64,000 nt of DNA from Polaribacter sp. IC073 (GCF_007997075.1 NZ_VORS01000004.1:62001-126000), one strand, 5' to 3'. Counted from the first letter of the stretch, positions 17,924-26,287 are shown. Notes: generated by a model not told the origin, from the letters alone. A program made the numbers and translations.

Positions 17924-19375
17924 TTAAGAAAATTCTCGATGTTTGCCTCTTGGACCATTCCCCTCATAAAGTACAATTTCAGAATGTAATAATTGTGCGG
18001 CTTCTGCCGAACTTTTCACTTTAGAAGCACTGCGTTTTATCATTTCAGACTCAAAGGCTGTTAATACACTTTTTCGAATTCCTATTTTCTTCCATTGAGA
18101 AGAAGCGTTGCATTTTTTTGAAATTTCTAGAGCCAATGCCAATGCATCTAACAATGCTTGATTTGCACCTTGTCCTTTAAAAGGACTCATTGGGTGTGCA
18201 GCATCTCCAATTAGCGTTGTTTTTATTGCTTTTTCAAACAATTCAGGTGTTAATAGTTCTCGATCATAAACAGGATAACCAGAAATTTTAGTTTCAATAG
18301 TAGCTGCTACAATTTGTGGAATAGGATCGTGCCATTGCGTTCTTTTAATTGCTTCTTCTTTTAGTGCTTTTACGCCTTGTATATTGAGTTTTCTAGCCTC
18401 TTTTTCTGATATTGGGAAACTAAGTTGCCACATAATATTTTCTGAATCATACGGCATCATGTAGATGCGTTCATGACCATTTGCAGTTTGAAATACAGTT
18501 GCCGAATCGAGTAAAGGGGTTTCTACATTTTCTAAATTCTTTAAGGGACAAATTCCCAAAATTACGATGCAACCTAAATAACTTAAAGGAGTTTTGTTTT
18601 CTCCAATAAGTAATTTTCTCACCGTACTTCGGATGCCATCTGCGCCAACGACAAGATCTGCTTTGGCAAATTTTATTTCGTTATTTACTTTAAATTCTAA
18701 CTGTAAAGTTCCGTCGTCAGCATCATTAAAACTCAATAATTGATGTCCCCATTTTACAGCAGCATCTCCACCGAGTTGTTCTAGCAATGCTAAGCGTAAA
18801 GATTGTCTTGCAATGTGTATGTTTGTGCGTTTTGGAGAAGTTTTGGTGGTTGGTCGTCCCCATTTTCTAATGCCCCATTCGCCAATAATTTTTCCATCGA
18901 TAGTATGAACTACGTGTCTGGTGGAGGTGATTCCTGCTTCTAAAGAGTTAATACCCAAACTCGCCATTGCTTTACTGGCTTGTTGTAAGGTAAGCCCGTA
19001 GCCTTGAGATCGAGTATTAAAGCTCTTATCTCGTTCATAAAGTGTAAAAGGAATTCCACGATGCAAGCAAGCTATTGCGAGTGCAACGCCTCCAATTCCG
19101 CCGCCAATGATAGCAATGTGTGGATATACTTCTTTGTTTATTTCGGGTTTTGAAGTAGATAATATTAACCCAGTTCCTTTACAGTTTGTACAAGTCTGTA
19201 AAATTCTAATAGGTTTAATTGGCGCAGTTTCTTTACCGTTTGATTTTTCAAAAAGATCTAATTTGTTTTGATACTCTAAACGAACATTTTTTCGAACACG
19301 CTGCTTTTTTTTGCCAATTCCTTTACAGTCTTTGCAAACATTCCAATAATTATTTTTGGTTTTAATTTCTTTCAC
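17924..19375 (-). CDS. FAD-dependent monooxygenase with N-terminal DnaJ-like zinc motif
   Basis: Residues 1-75 carry two CxxCxGxG motifs, CKDCKGIG (Cys14/17) and CTNCKGTG (Cys62/65). These are the half-sites that bind one zinc in DnaJ. From about residue 86 a class A flavin monooxygenase follows: GGGIGG at 91-96 for FAD, VVGADGIRSTVRK in the middle and LIGDAAHPMSPFKGQGAN with Asp391 near the end. Such enzymes hydroxylate or epoxidise small aromatic or cyclic compounds with NAD(P)H and O2. The start is a GTG overlapping the TAG of the upstream methyltransferase by one base, so the two are translationally coupled. Substrate is unknown. Confidence 0.85.
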   Translation of the reverse strand: MKEIKTKNNYWNVCKDCKGIGKKKQRVRKNVRLEYQNKLDLFEKSNGKETAPIKPIRILQTCTNCKGTGLILSTSKPEINKEVYPHIAIIGGGIGGVALAIACLHRGIPFTLYERDKSFNTRSQGYGLTLQQASKAMASLGINSLEAGITSTRHVVHTIDGKIIGEWGIRKWGRPTTKTSPKRTNIHIARQSLRLALLEQLGGDAAVKWGHQLLSFNDADDGTLQLEFKVNNEIKFAKADLVVGADGIRSTVRKLLIGENKTPLSYLGCIVILGICPLKNLENVETPLLDSATVFQTANGHERIYMMPYDSENIMWQLSFPISEKEARKLNIQGVKALKEEAIKRTQWHDPIPQIVAATIETKISGYPVYDRELLTPELFEKAIKTTLIGDAAHPMSPFKGQGANQALLDALALALEISKKCNASSQWKKIGIRKSVLTAFESEMIKRSASKVKSSAEAAQLLHSEIVLYEGNGPRGKHREFS

Positions 19376-20196
19376 TATTTTCTAACTGCAATCATCATAT
19401 GAGGACTAAAAGGTAACAAATATTCATCATTTTGAGTAAGAGTTTGCAATGCTTTTAAAGTTTTCGACTTTTTCTTGTCTAACATGTTTGCAAAATATTC
19501 GTTGTCTAACCAAATCATTCCTTCCACCGCAAAAAGATTTATAAAATTGAGATTTTGTTCTAGAAACTCTGCTTTTAATCCTGCTGGTTTGTGGTAGAAA
19601 GCATCTGCTAATAAAAAAGGAAAGTCTTTAGGAGCATCATGTACACCTGTGGTGAGTTCTGCTTTACACATGTCAAAAAATGAGTTGGCATGAATCATTC
19701 CATTCATTAAACCCACAACCGTCGAAGCCGTTGCGTTAATTGCAAAACCTAAAATAATTCCGCCTTTTTTCAATACTCTTTTTGCTTCAATAATAGCGGC
19801 AACTCTATCTTCTCTTTTTTGCAAATGATATAAAGGGCCGTGTAAAATTACTAAATCTGCGGTATTGTCTTTAAAGGGCAACTTTTTTGCTTCACCAATA
19901 GCAACAGAGAAAGGTTTCTTAAGTTTATTGGCTCTTTTTTCGGCAAGTTTTATGTGTTTTAAAACAGGTTCTACTAAATGAACGGTGTGGTTATTCTTAG
20001 CTAACCATTCCGAATATTTACCTGTTCCGCCGCCAACATCAATAATAGTGCTATTTGACTTTGAAATATGTAATTCTATGAGTTCTTTAATACGTTCAAA
20101 CTCAAAAATACCCATTCCTTTTTCTAGCCTGGTTTCTTCTGAAGCTTTGTTGTAAAAATCGTCTAATTCTTTACTGATAAGAGTTTTCTTTTTCAC
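19375..20196 (-). CDS. Class I SAM-dependent methyltransferase
   Basis: The 273-residue protein has the Rossmann methyltransferase motifs: IIDVGGGTGKYSEWLA (motif I, about residues 51-66), VHLVEPV, ADLVILHGPLYHL (motif IV region) and LKKGGIILGF. It is a UbiE/small-molecule type by pattern. Its stop overlaps the start of the FAD monooxygenase by one base, which suggests that the two enzymes act on one compound; that link is inferred. Confidence 0.88.
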   Translation of the reverse strand: MKKKTLISKELDDFYNKASEETRLEKGMGIFEFERIKELIELHISKSNSTIIDVGGGTGKYSEWLAKNNHTVHLVEPVLKHIKLAEKRANKLKKPFSVAIGEAKKLPFKDNTADLVILHGPLYHLQKREDRVAAIIEAKRVLKKGGIILGFAINATASTVVGLMNGMIHANSFFDMCKAELTTGVHDAPKDFPFLLADAFYHKPAGLKAEFLEQNLNFINLFAVEGMIWLDNEYFANMLDKKKSKTLKALQTLTQNDEYLLPFSPHMMIAVRK

Positions 20197-20248
20197 CTTA
20201 AATATTTAAAGGATAAAAGTACTTAATTTTAAATGAAAAGTAAGAAAG

Positions 20249-20329
20249 TTATTGTGAGGAACGAGAAAATATCTCAATTAAAAACCATAAAGTAACAGAT
20301 TACTTCTTCTGTCTTCCTCACAATGACAG
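20249..20329. repeat. Dispersed repeat, family 2, inverted pair
   Basis: Arms TTATTGTGAGGAA (20249-20261) and TTCCTCACAATGAC (20314-20327) are near-perfect inverted copies, each with an AATCT/ATCTC-like inner part. This is the palindromic family also seen at 31339-31436. It ends three bases before the stop codon of the dienelactone hydrolase gene and may act as its 3' hairpin. Confidence 0.7.
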
Positions 20330-20331
20330 CC

Positions 20332-21222
20332 TTATCCTTTTAAGTGTGTATTAAAAAAGGCAATGGTTCTTTCCCAGGATAAATCTGCTGCTGCTTCATC
20401 AAACCGAGGAGTTGTATTGTTGTGAAAGCCATGATTTACATCAGGATAAATATGCGCTTCATAAGTAACGTTGTTTTCTTTTAAAACTTTTTCAAATGCT
20501 GGCCAACCTTCATTTACTCTCTTATCTAAACCTGCATATTGTAATAACATAGGCGCTTTAATTTTTGCAGCATCTTCTTTTTCAGGTTGTCTTCCGTAAT
20601 AAGGAACGGCAGCTCCTAAATCTGGTAATCTTACCGCCATCATATTAGAAATCCATCCGCCAAAACAGAAACCAATAACACCAACTTTTCCATTGCAGTC
20701 TTTGTGAGATTTTAAATACTGATAACCAGCAATAAAATCTTCTAGCATTTCATTTCGATCTCTTTTTCCTTGCATTTCTCTACCATCGTCATCATTTCCA
20801 GGATAACCACCCATAGGAGCAAGTGCATCAGGAGCCAAGGTTACATAACCTTCTAAAGTAGCTCTTCGAGCAACATCTTTTATATACGGATTTAAGCCGC
20901 GGTTTTCATGAACAACTAAAATACCGGGTAATTTTTCTTTTACATCTTTCTGAATTGAAAAGTAACCATTCATTTTTTTTCCCCCTTTTGGCGACTCATA
21001 ATGAACCGTAACTGACTTTAATCTAGGATCTGTTGACTTAACTAAAATAGCATCTGCATAATTCGGAGAAATAAAACTTAATAAAGCAGGCAATGTAATT
21101 GCACCAAAAGCAAACAAAGAAAGTTTTTTAAGAAATTCTTTTCTGTCTATTTTATTGTGTGCATAATCATCGTATAAATCGAATACATCTTGACTAATAT
21201 CTTCTTTTTTTATTGGTTCCAT
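20332..21222 (-). CDS. Dienelactone hydrolase family protein with N-terminal membrane/export segment
   Basis: The 296-residue protein has an alpha/beta hydrolase domain from about residue 70. The nucleophile is Cys186 in VIGFCFGG, with an LVVHENRGL oxyanion segment, Asp in YAGLDKRVN and His in PDVNHGFHN: the Cys-His-Asp triad of dienelactone hydrolases. The first 60 residues contain DRKEFLKKLSLFAFGAITLP, the layout of a Tat signal but with only D-R-K instead of twin arginine, so it may be Sec-exported or membrane anchored. The physiological substrate is unknown. Confidence 0.9.
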   Translation of the reverse strand: MEPIKKEDISQDVFDLYDDYAHNKIDRKEFLKKLSLFAFGAITLPALLSFISPNYADAILVKSTDPRLKSVTVHYESPKGGKKMNGYFSIQKDVKEKLPGILVVHENRGLNPYIKDVARRATLEGYVTLAPDALAPMGGYPGNDDDGREMQGKRDRNEMLEDFIAGYQYLKSHKDCNGKVGVIGFCFGGWISNMMAVRLPDLGAAVPYYGRQPEKEDAAKIKAPMLLQYAGLDKRVNEGWPAFEKVLKENNVTYEAHIYPDVNHGFHNNTTPRFDEAAADLSWERTIAFFNTHLKG

Positions 21223-21266
21223 CTTATTGAGATTATTGTTTTTAGAAAAGGAGCGAATTAGAACTA

Positions 21267-21830
21267 TTAAATGGCGTTTTCTAATGCAATATAATGTGTT
21301 GTATTTTTATAAGTTAATGGAAAAATTTTTATTTCACACTTGTAAGCAATTTTATCTTGTCTGTAATTTAATACAATTTCTTTAAAAGGCTTATTGAGGT
21401 GTATTTTTTTTCTAATTCTTGTTTTCGTTTCTTCACACGTATTTGTGCCTTGCAAGAAAGAAGGTGTTTTCTTAATCGCAAAATTTTTACTATAACCTGT
21501 CATCTTTTTAAAACCACTATTTACCCACACAATTTCTTGTTTATTGTTTGTAAGGACAATCGTTTCAAAAGCTTCATTCTTAAAAATCTCATCTACATTA
21601 TTAGTCCATTGAAATTTAGCGGCAAATTCTTTAATCATATCGATGTCATTTTTTCTGCTCACTTTATTCATTTCATCAGAAAAATAATCAATATAAAAAT
21701 CGAAACTAGTTATTGGTAATTGAACAGATTCTGACGGTGTGAGAAGAGGTTTTATAGCAGAATAATCTTGCTCATCTTGCGAAGCTATAAATAAATCTAA
21801 AGACATCATATTGGCTAAATTGTGTTTCAT
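21267..21830 (-). CDS. PAS protein with LOV-like core lacking the photoactive cysteine
   Basis: The 187-residue protein has an unassigned N-terminal half and a PAS domain at about residues 88-187. The domain reads like a LOV domain: VWVNSGFKKMTGYS, then KKTPSFLQG (120-128), T-x(9)-IRKKI and IVLNYRQDK. The GxNCRFLQG motif keeps FLQG, but the adduct-forming cysteine position is Pro123. A classic LOV photocycle is therefore not possible, although flavin or another ligand could still bind. There is no output domain. The ATG at 21830 is preferred to a TTG two codons upstream. Confidence 0.78.
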   Translation of the reverse strand: MKHNLANMMSLDLFIASQDEQDYSAIKPLLTPSESVQLPITSFDFYIDYFSDEMNKVSRKNDIDMIKEFAAKFQWTNNVDEIFKNEAFETIVLTNNKQEIVWVNSGFKKMTGYSKNFAIKKTPSFLQGTNTCEETKTRIRKKIHLNKPFKEIVLNYRQDKIAYKCEIKIFPLTYKNTTHYIALENAI

Positions 21831-21973
21831 AGACAAATAGTGTTTTTTTTAGTTGAAAAGGCTAAGCTATAAAAAAGAGAATGAATATCCTGTTAAAAAG
21901 GAACTTCAATTTTTGTCTTTTCTATTACCTTAACTTAATGATCTAGTAGGTTGAAGATATTTTAAAAAATTTA

Positions 21974-22007
21974 AAGCCCCGTTTAGAAATTTCTAAACGG
22001 GGCTTTT
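21974..22007 (-). terminator. Terminator after the cytochrome/hydroxylase operon
   Basis: A perfect 34-base palindrome: each 17-base arm contains AAAGCCCCGTTTAGAAA or its complement, with no spacer. On the minus strand it is followed by an AT-rich tract. It lies 26 bases after the stop of the fatty acid hydroxylase gene. Confidence 0.88.
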
Positions 22008-22033
22008 ATCAATATTATAAAATTAAAAGCGGC

Positions 22034-22909
22034 TTAATTCTGATCTTTTTTAAACCCATATAAATTTTGATCGATAAAATTAGTAGGAAATTTATCATCG
22101 CCTTTAAATCCAATTTCTACGGTTCCGCTATCTTCTGGGATGTAATTTGTTTTAAAAATATAATCCCAAAGGCTTAAGCTAATTCCGTAATTCATTCCAT
22201 TTCTACCTTTTGGAACAACATAGGCATGATGGTATAAATGCATCACAGGATTGTTAAAGATATATTTAAAAATACCCCAAGTTATTTTAATATTGGCATG
22301 ATTAAAATGCCCAATTGCAATGGTAATAAAATGAACAATGTAAGCTTGTTCGGGTTCAAAACCACCAAGAATCATTACTCCGAATGTTTTAAGAGGTTTG
22401 TAAAAGATGTTTTCCATCCAATGGTATCTTAAATGTGCAGCAAATCCCATTTCTTTTACACTATGATGTACTTTGTGAAATCTCCATAAAAAGGAATATT
22501 TATGTAAAAGCACATGCGTAAACCATTGTACAAAATCTAGAATAATGAAGAAAACTAATAATTGCATCCATGGTGCCCAAGCAGAAATATCTATTAGTGC
22601 CAAACTTTTTGTTGTGATATTAAATTCACCAAAGAACAATCCTAAAATTTCATAAACCCCGCTAATTATAATTGAGAAAATGAAAAAATTAAAAAACATA
22701 TAAAATGCATCTAACCAAAAATCGCGTCTAAAGATAGCTTGTTGTTTTCTCCAAGGAAAGGCAATTTCTAAGCCCCAAACAAAAAGAGAAATAAGAATAA
22801 GGCCCCAGAAATAGTTTGTGTACCAAGGCACTTCAAAAATTATTGATTTCCAGGTCCAATCTACAGTTCCTGTAAAAGCATTTATAAATGCGTCTAAGTA
22901 TTTTTTCAT
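22034..22909 (-). CDS. Sterol desaturase / fatty acid hydroxylase superfamily membrane enzyme
   Basis: The 291-residue protein has about four membrane segments and the di-iron histidine clusters of the family: H132xxxH136, H145xxHH149, HFNH at 201-204 and H224xxHH228. Relatives hydroxylate or desaturate lipids (sterols, fatty acids, carotenoids) using O2 and an electron donor. It starts 13 bases after the cytochrome c gene, so it is very likely in one operon with it. That cytochrome is a possible but unproven electron source. A perfect hairpin ends the unit. Confidence 0.88.
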   Translation of the reverse strand: MKKYLDAFINAFTGTVDWTWKSIIFEVPWYTNYFWGLILISLFVWGLEIAFPWRKQQAIFRRDFWLDAFYMFFNFFIFSIIISGVYEILGLFFGEFNITTKSLALIDISAWAPWMQLLVFFIILDFVQWFTHVLLHKYSFLWRFHKVHHSVKEMGFAAHLRYHWMENIFYKPLKTFGVMILGGFEPEQAYIVHFITIAIGHFNHANIKITWGIFKYIFNNPVMHLYHHAYVVPKGRNGMNYGISLSLWDYIFKTNYIPEDSGTVEIGFKGDDKFPTNFIDQNLYGFKKDQN

Positions 22910-22922
22910 TATTTATATTTTA

Positions 22923-23402
22923 CTACTTTTTTAGTGTATACCAATTAATATCGGTTAAGTTTAAGCGTCTTCCTTTTGCTATTGGGGGATAATTTGTAAC
23001 CAAATAGTTTACAATAACCTCTTGATTTTCGCCTAAATCCCATAAGTTTTGAGTTTCTTGCATCCACTTAATTGTTGTGTTCCAACGTTCTGTATTCATT
23101 CTATTTTGAATGACTAATTTTGCAGAATGACAATTCGTACAATTGTTAACAACGGTTATTAAGCCTTCTGCGTCTACTAAGCCGGTTCTTATGTGAACTC
23201 CGTTTTCAATTTTATCTTCATTTTTGTTTTCAACCGTATCACTATACGTTAGCGCCGTTTCTTTATTTCCAAAAATTGAAAATGTTGGATCATACGCAGC
23301 GAAAAGAAGTAAGACGGAAGCTAAAAAAGAAAAAAAAATCGCTTTATAAGCAGTCTTCTCTGCTTTTTTAATTTTATTTTGAAACTCATTCTTATCAATC
23401 AT
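22923..23402 (-). CDS. Membrane-anchored monohaem cytochrome c
   Basis: From the ATG at 23402 the protein has 159 residues: a cytoplasmic helix rich in Lys/Glu, one transmembrane segment at about 21-37, and a periplasmic domain with a single haem c site CTNCH (residues 88-92). Met104 or Met114 is a candidate distal ligand. Its ATG overlaps the TAA of the sulfite-dehydrogenase-like gene (TAATG), indicating coupled translation. It is therefore the likely electron acceptor of that enzyme, similar to SorB in SorAB. A GTG-like start 30 bases upstream lies inside the previous gene and is not preferred. Confidence 0.87.
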   Translation of the reverse strand: MIDKNEFQNKIKKAEKTAYKAIFFSFLASVLLLFAAYDPTFSIFGNKETALTYSDTVENKNEDKIENGVHIRTGLVDAEGLITVVNNCTNCHSAKLVIQNRMNTERWNTTIKWMQETQNLWDLGENQEVIVNYLVTNYPPIAKGRRLNLTDINWYTLKK

Positions 23403-24622
23403 TAAACAACTTTTATTGCGATTCTGTGGCAAGCATTATTTAAATAACCTTTGGGGTTCCAACCAGGTAAGAGCATGGGTTGTGCTATATTATTACTGTC
23501 TATTGCTTTTGCCCAAATTTCATAATATCCTTTTTTAGGAAAGTTGATGGAAGCAGAAAAATGTTGCCATGCTAGACGGTTTGCTGGTTTTTCTACCAAA
23601 CAAGTGGTCCATGTAGCACCAAAATCTATAGAATATTCCATTTTCTCAACTTCTAATTCTCCTGCCCAAGCATGTCCTCTAATTTCTAAGGGTTGATTTT
23701 CTTTTAGAGTAGCACCTGTTTTAGGATACGTAATTAAAGACTTTACTGGCATCGATTCTATAATGCCCATATCTTCATCTTTTACCTTTTCTCCAGGGGC
23801 AACGGGGTTTTTGGGTACACGATAAGCTGTTCCCATCATTTTTGTACCATCATGTACTTTATCACGAATGCTAATTCTATTCAACCATTTACCCGAAACC
23901 GATGCTGGCCAACCACCTGCAATTAAACGTAGTGGATATCCATGAGCCAACGGAATAGCTTCACCATTCATCTGAAAAGCTAAGATAGTTTCATCTTGTA
24001 GAGCTTTAGACATTGGACAACCTCTAGAAATTGGTTCTTTAGAAGGATCTCCACTCAAATGAGCATCTACAGCATGGTAGCCTATATATACGGCATTACT
24101 TTTAATCCCTGCATCTTCTAAAATATCACGCAAACGAATACCTGTCCAAGAGGCACAATGTACCGCACCAATTGTCCATTGATTTCCTTTTGCTGGTGGA
24201 TCAAATTCACTTCGTCCATTACCACCACATTCTAAAGTTAATTGGTAAGTATGTTGTTTAAATGTTGATTTTAAATCTGCAAGCGTATATGTTTTTTTAT
24301 TTTTAACAGCTTCTCCGTCAATAGTAAGTGTCCACGTTTCTGGATTAATTTCTTCTGGAATTTTACCATTGTTTCTTATAAACATAGAAGAATTTGGAGT
24401 TACCTTATCATCTAATAAATGAGCTTGTGCTTCAATATTCCATGGTTTATCATTTAAAACAAGCATTTCTTTATTTTTACTAAATAATTTAAAAGGATTG
24501 GGTTCTTGTAACGCTAGTGGGGTATAGCCTTCCATCATATTAGCACCAAAAATAAGTTCTGTTCCTATAATTGCTGCAAACGAGCTTAGTACTGTTTTTT
24601 TTACAAAAGACCTTCTTTTCAA
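23402..24622 (-). CDS. SorA-like sulfite dehydrogenase molybdopterin subunit
   Basis: The 406-residue protein begins with a Tat signal (KRRSFVKK, then a hydrophobic stretch), so it folds in the cytoplasm and is exported. The oxidoreductase molybdopterin-binding domain has the molybdenum ligand Cys132 in LTLECGGNGR, plus AVHCASWTGIRLRDIL, YIGYHAVDAH and LRLIAGGWPASVSGKWL. A C-terminal Mo-co dimerisation domain starts near residue 295 (ITYPKTGATL...). By family it oxidises sulfite to sulfate, passing electrons to cytochrome c, and the adjacent cytochrome gene supports that. Related enzymes use other substrates, so the substrate is inferred. Confidence 0.9.
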   Translation of the reverse strand: MKRRSFVKKTVLSSFAAIIGTELIFGANMMEGYTPLALQEPNPFKLFSKNKEMLVLNDKPWNIEAQAHLLDDKVTPNSSMFIRNNGKIPEEINPETWTLTIDGEAVKNKKTYTLADLKSTFKQHTYQLTLECGGNGRSEFDPPAKGNQWTIGAVHCASWTGIRLRDILEDAGIKSNAVYIGYHAVDAHLSGDPSKEPISRGCPMSKALQDETILAFQMNGEAIPLAHGYPLRLIAGGWPASVSGKWLNRISIRDKVHDGTKMMGTAYRVPKNPVAPGEKVKDEDMGIIESMPVKSLITYPKTGATLKENQPLEIRGHAWAGELEVEKMEYSIDFGATWTTCLVEKPANRLAWQHFSASINFPKKGYYEIWAKAIDSNNIAQPMLLPGWNPKGYLNNACHRIAIKVV

Positions 24623-24755
24623 GATTCTAAAATTAAAAGTTTATAATAGACAGCACAAGTTACACCGATTAGTGCTTTTTCTATGTAACTTTTGTTACAT
24701 ATTATAACAAAAAATATTTTTACCATTACAGCACATAAAAAAAACATAATAATCA

Positions 24756-25445
24756 ATGAAAGTAATGAAGAAAGATTTCGAAACCAATTTTACTGGATGG
24801 GCGTTTGTTTTAGCAGCAGTTTTACTCTGGTTTGGTTGGGCATTATCACCTCATCATATCGGAGAGTACATTGTTGCAGAAGATTTTACAAAAGTAGGAG
24901 AAAGCGTTTGGTATTGGATTTGGATGTATCGTATTCATATTTTTGGTTGGGTAACCATGGGGGTCTCTATGTTTGCACTCATGTCTATTACTCTAAGCAA
25001 ACCTTATAGAGTAGTGATACTTCCTGGTATTGGGATGGTTATTGTGGGTACTTTTACTTTGGCAATTGCCAATGCATTTTTCTATAATTTTGGTGCTTGG
25101 GGTGTTGGTAAAACAGCAGGAATGTCTGCAACAGAAATAACCGCTTTTATGGATAGTATTCTTTCTACCAACCAATATGTTACTTGTTTTATACGTTTTG
25201 GAAGAATTTTCTCTGGAGTTGGATTGGTATTATTGGGCTACGCCTTTGTAAAATGGAAGTTGGTAAGTACTTGGTTGGGTTGGTTTACAATGTTGCTAGG
25301 TTTTATTGCTGTGGGTATTATTATATCTATTCCAGACAATTATGAAATTTACAAGCCTATATTTCACATAAAAGTAATATGGCTAGTGGCAATGGGAGTT
25401 GCCATATTAAGGCAAGGTATTCACTTGCCAGAAGAAAAGGCTTAA
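24756..25445 (+). CDS. Six-helix membrane protein divergent from the sulfite dehydrogenase operon
   Basis: The 229-residue protein has about six hydrophobic segments and a short cytoplasmic tail. Conserved-looking residues in the membrane include His32 and His33 (SPHHIG), His61 (YRIHIFGWV) and His214-type positions (FHIKVIW; IHLPEE). This is compatible with haem or quinone binding, but no family is recognised. It is transcribed away from the molybdoenzyme operon with 133 bp between the starts. The ATG at 24756 is used; a second ATG at 24765 is equally possible. Confidence 0.6.
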   Translation: MKVMKKDFETNFTGWAFVLAAVLLWFGWALSPHHIGEYIVAEDFTKVGESVWYWIWMYRIHIFGWVTMGVSMFALMSITLSKPYRVVILPGIGMVIVGTFTLAIANAFFYNFGAWGVGKTAGMSATEITAFMDSILSTNQYVTCFIRFGRIFSGVGLVLLGYAFVKWKLVSTWLGWFTMLLGFIAVGIIISIPDNYEIYKPIFHIKVIWLVAMGVAILRQGIHLPEEKA

Positions 25446-25466
25446 ATTGTTTACATATAAAAAAAT

Positions 25467-25504
25467 AGCAGAAAGGTTTTTCTTTCATCTTTCTGCTTTT
25501 TTTT
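25467..25504. terminator. Bidirectional terminator between the membrane protein and sigZ
   Basis: Arms AGCAGAAAG and CTTTCTGCT with an A tract before and a T tract after. It lies between convergent genes. Confidence 0.8.
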
Positions 25505-25532
25505 AGTTACATTATTAAAAAGAACGAGCTTC

Positions 25533-26072
25533 TCATTCACAAATTTTACAATCTGCTTTTTCTTGAATTTCGCCAATTAAATTTCCTTCTTTATTTAGTA
25601 CAAAACCACAACAATCCATAAAGCCTTTAGCTATTAATTTTCTAGCACGTTGAATTTGAGATTTTGTTGTAGGTAAACTTTGTTTTAATAGATTGGCTAC
25701 TTCTTGCTGCTTTAACCCTCTAATATCAGATAGAAATAAAGGTTCTCTATATTTCTTAGGCAACTGTTTTAAGATGCCTCTTAGACAGTCTTTTTCTGTA
25801 TGTTCTTCACTTGGTATTTCTGTTCCATTCTCAAAATTTGCAATTTCAAAAGTTTTGTTTGTCCATTTCCAGTAGTCTAAAATAGCGTTTCTAGCAATTG
25901 TAAAACACCAAGACTTTAGTTTTGTAATATCTTTTAAGGTATGTAGTTTTGTGTGAATTTTAATAAAAGTATCCTGCAAAATATCATCTGCAATAGTTGT
26001 GTTTTTTACTTTGCTGATGATAAATCGTTTTAAATCTTCGGAATAGGAAGTCCAAACTTGTTTTGTCGTCAT
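25533..26072 (-). CDS. sigZ: SigZ-type ECF RNA polymerase sigma factor
   Basis: From the ATG at 26072 the protein has 179 residues: sigma region 2 (DDILQDTFIKIH, LKSWCFTIARNAILDYW) and region 4 (LPKKYREPLFLSDIRGLKQQEVANLL...TTKSQIQRARK). A C-terminal tail with MDCCGFVLNKEGNLIGEIQEK and a final CKIC motif is typical of SigZ. This cysteine tail could sense metal or thiol status, an inference. No anti-sigma gene is adjacent. A 36-residue cysteine-rich protein is encoded 81 bp upstream on the same strand. A longer start at 26108 lacks support. Confidence 0.88.
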   Translation of the reverse strand: MTTKQVWTSYSEDLKRFIISKVKNTTIADDILQDTFIKIHTKLHTLKDITKLKSWCFTIARNAILDYWKWTNKTFEIANFENGTEIPSEEHTEKDCLRGILKQLPKKYREPLFLSDIRGLKQQEVANLLKQSLPTTKSQIQRARKLIAKGFMDCCGFVLNKEGNLIGEIQEKADCKICE

Positions 26073-26153
26073 TATTAAATATATACGCCGGTACAAAACA
26101 CGAAGCAATCTTTGATTAGATGAGATTGCCTTGTGCTTTGAAGTGGCAATGAA

Positions 26154-26264
26154 TTAACAATTACAATTGGTACACGTGCAGTTTGTGCACGTACAATTTT
26201 TACAATCGCCCGTTTTACAACCTTCACAATTACAGTTACAACTTGTGTTTTCTGAATTTTTCAT
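26154..26264 (-). CDS. Cysteine-rich 36-residue metallothionein-like protein
   Basis: The ATG at 26262-26264 opens a 36-codon frame ending in TAA at 26154-26156. Eleven of 36 residues are cysteine, at positions 9, 11, 13, 16, 21, 24, 26, 29, 31, 34 and 36, in repeated CxC and CxxC spacing. Other residues are mainly Asn, Thr, Lys and Gly, and there are no aromatic residues or His. This is the composition of a metallothionein or metal-storage peptide, although it matches no family I can name. It is directly upstream of sigZ on the same strand. An expressed role in metal or redox buffering is inferred. Confidence 0.72.
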   Translation of the reverse strand: MKNSENTSCNCNCEGCKTGDCKNCTCTNCTCTNCNC

Positions 26265-26287
26265 GATATTATTTTTAATGTTCATTG

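Noticed and set aside
23403..23432. Longer start for the cytochrome c gene
   Set aside because: It would lie inside the molybdoenzyme gene; the TAATG overlap gives a natural start at 23402.
24692..25009. Overlapping plus-strand frame at the start of the six-helix membrane protein gene
   Set aside because: It shares DNA with the 229-residue frame, which has coherent membrane segments; the alternative frame is Arg/Cys-rich without a pattern.
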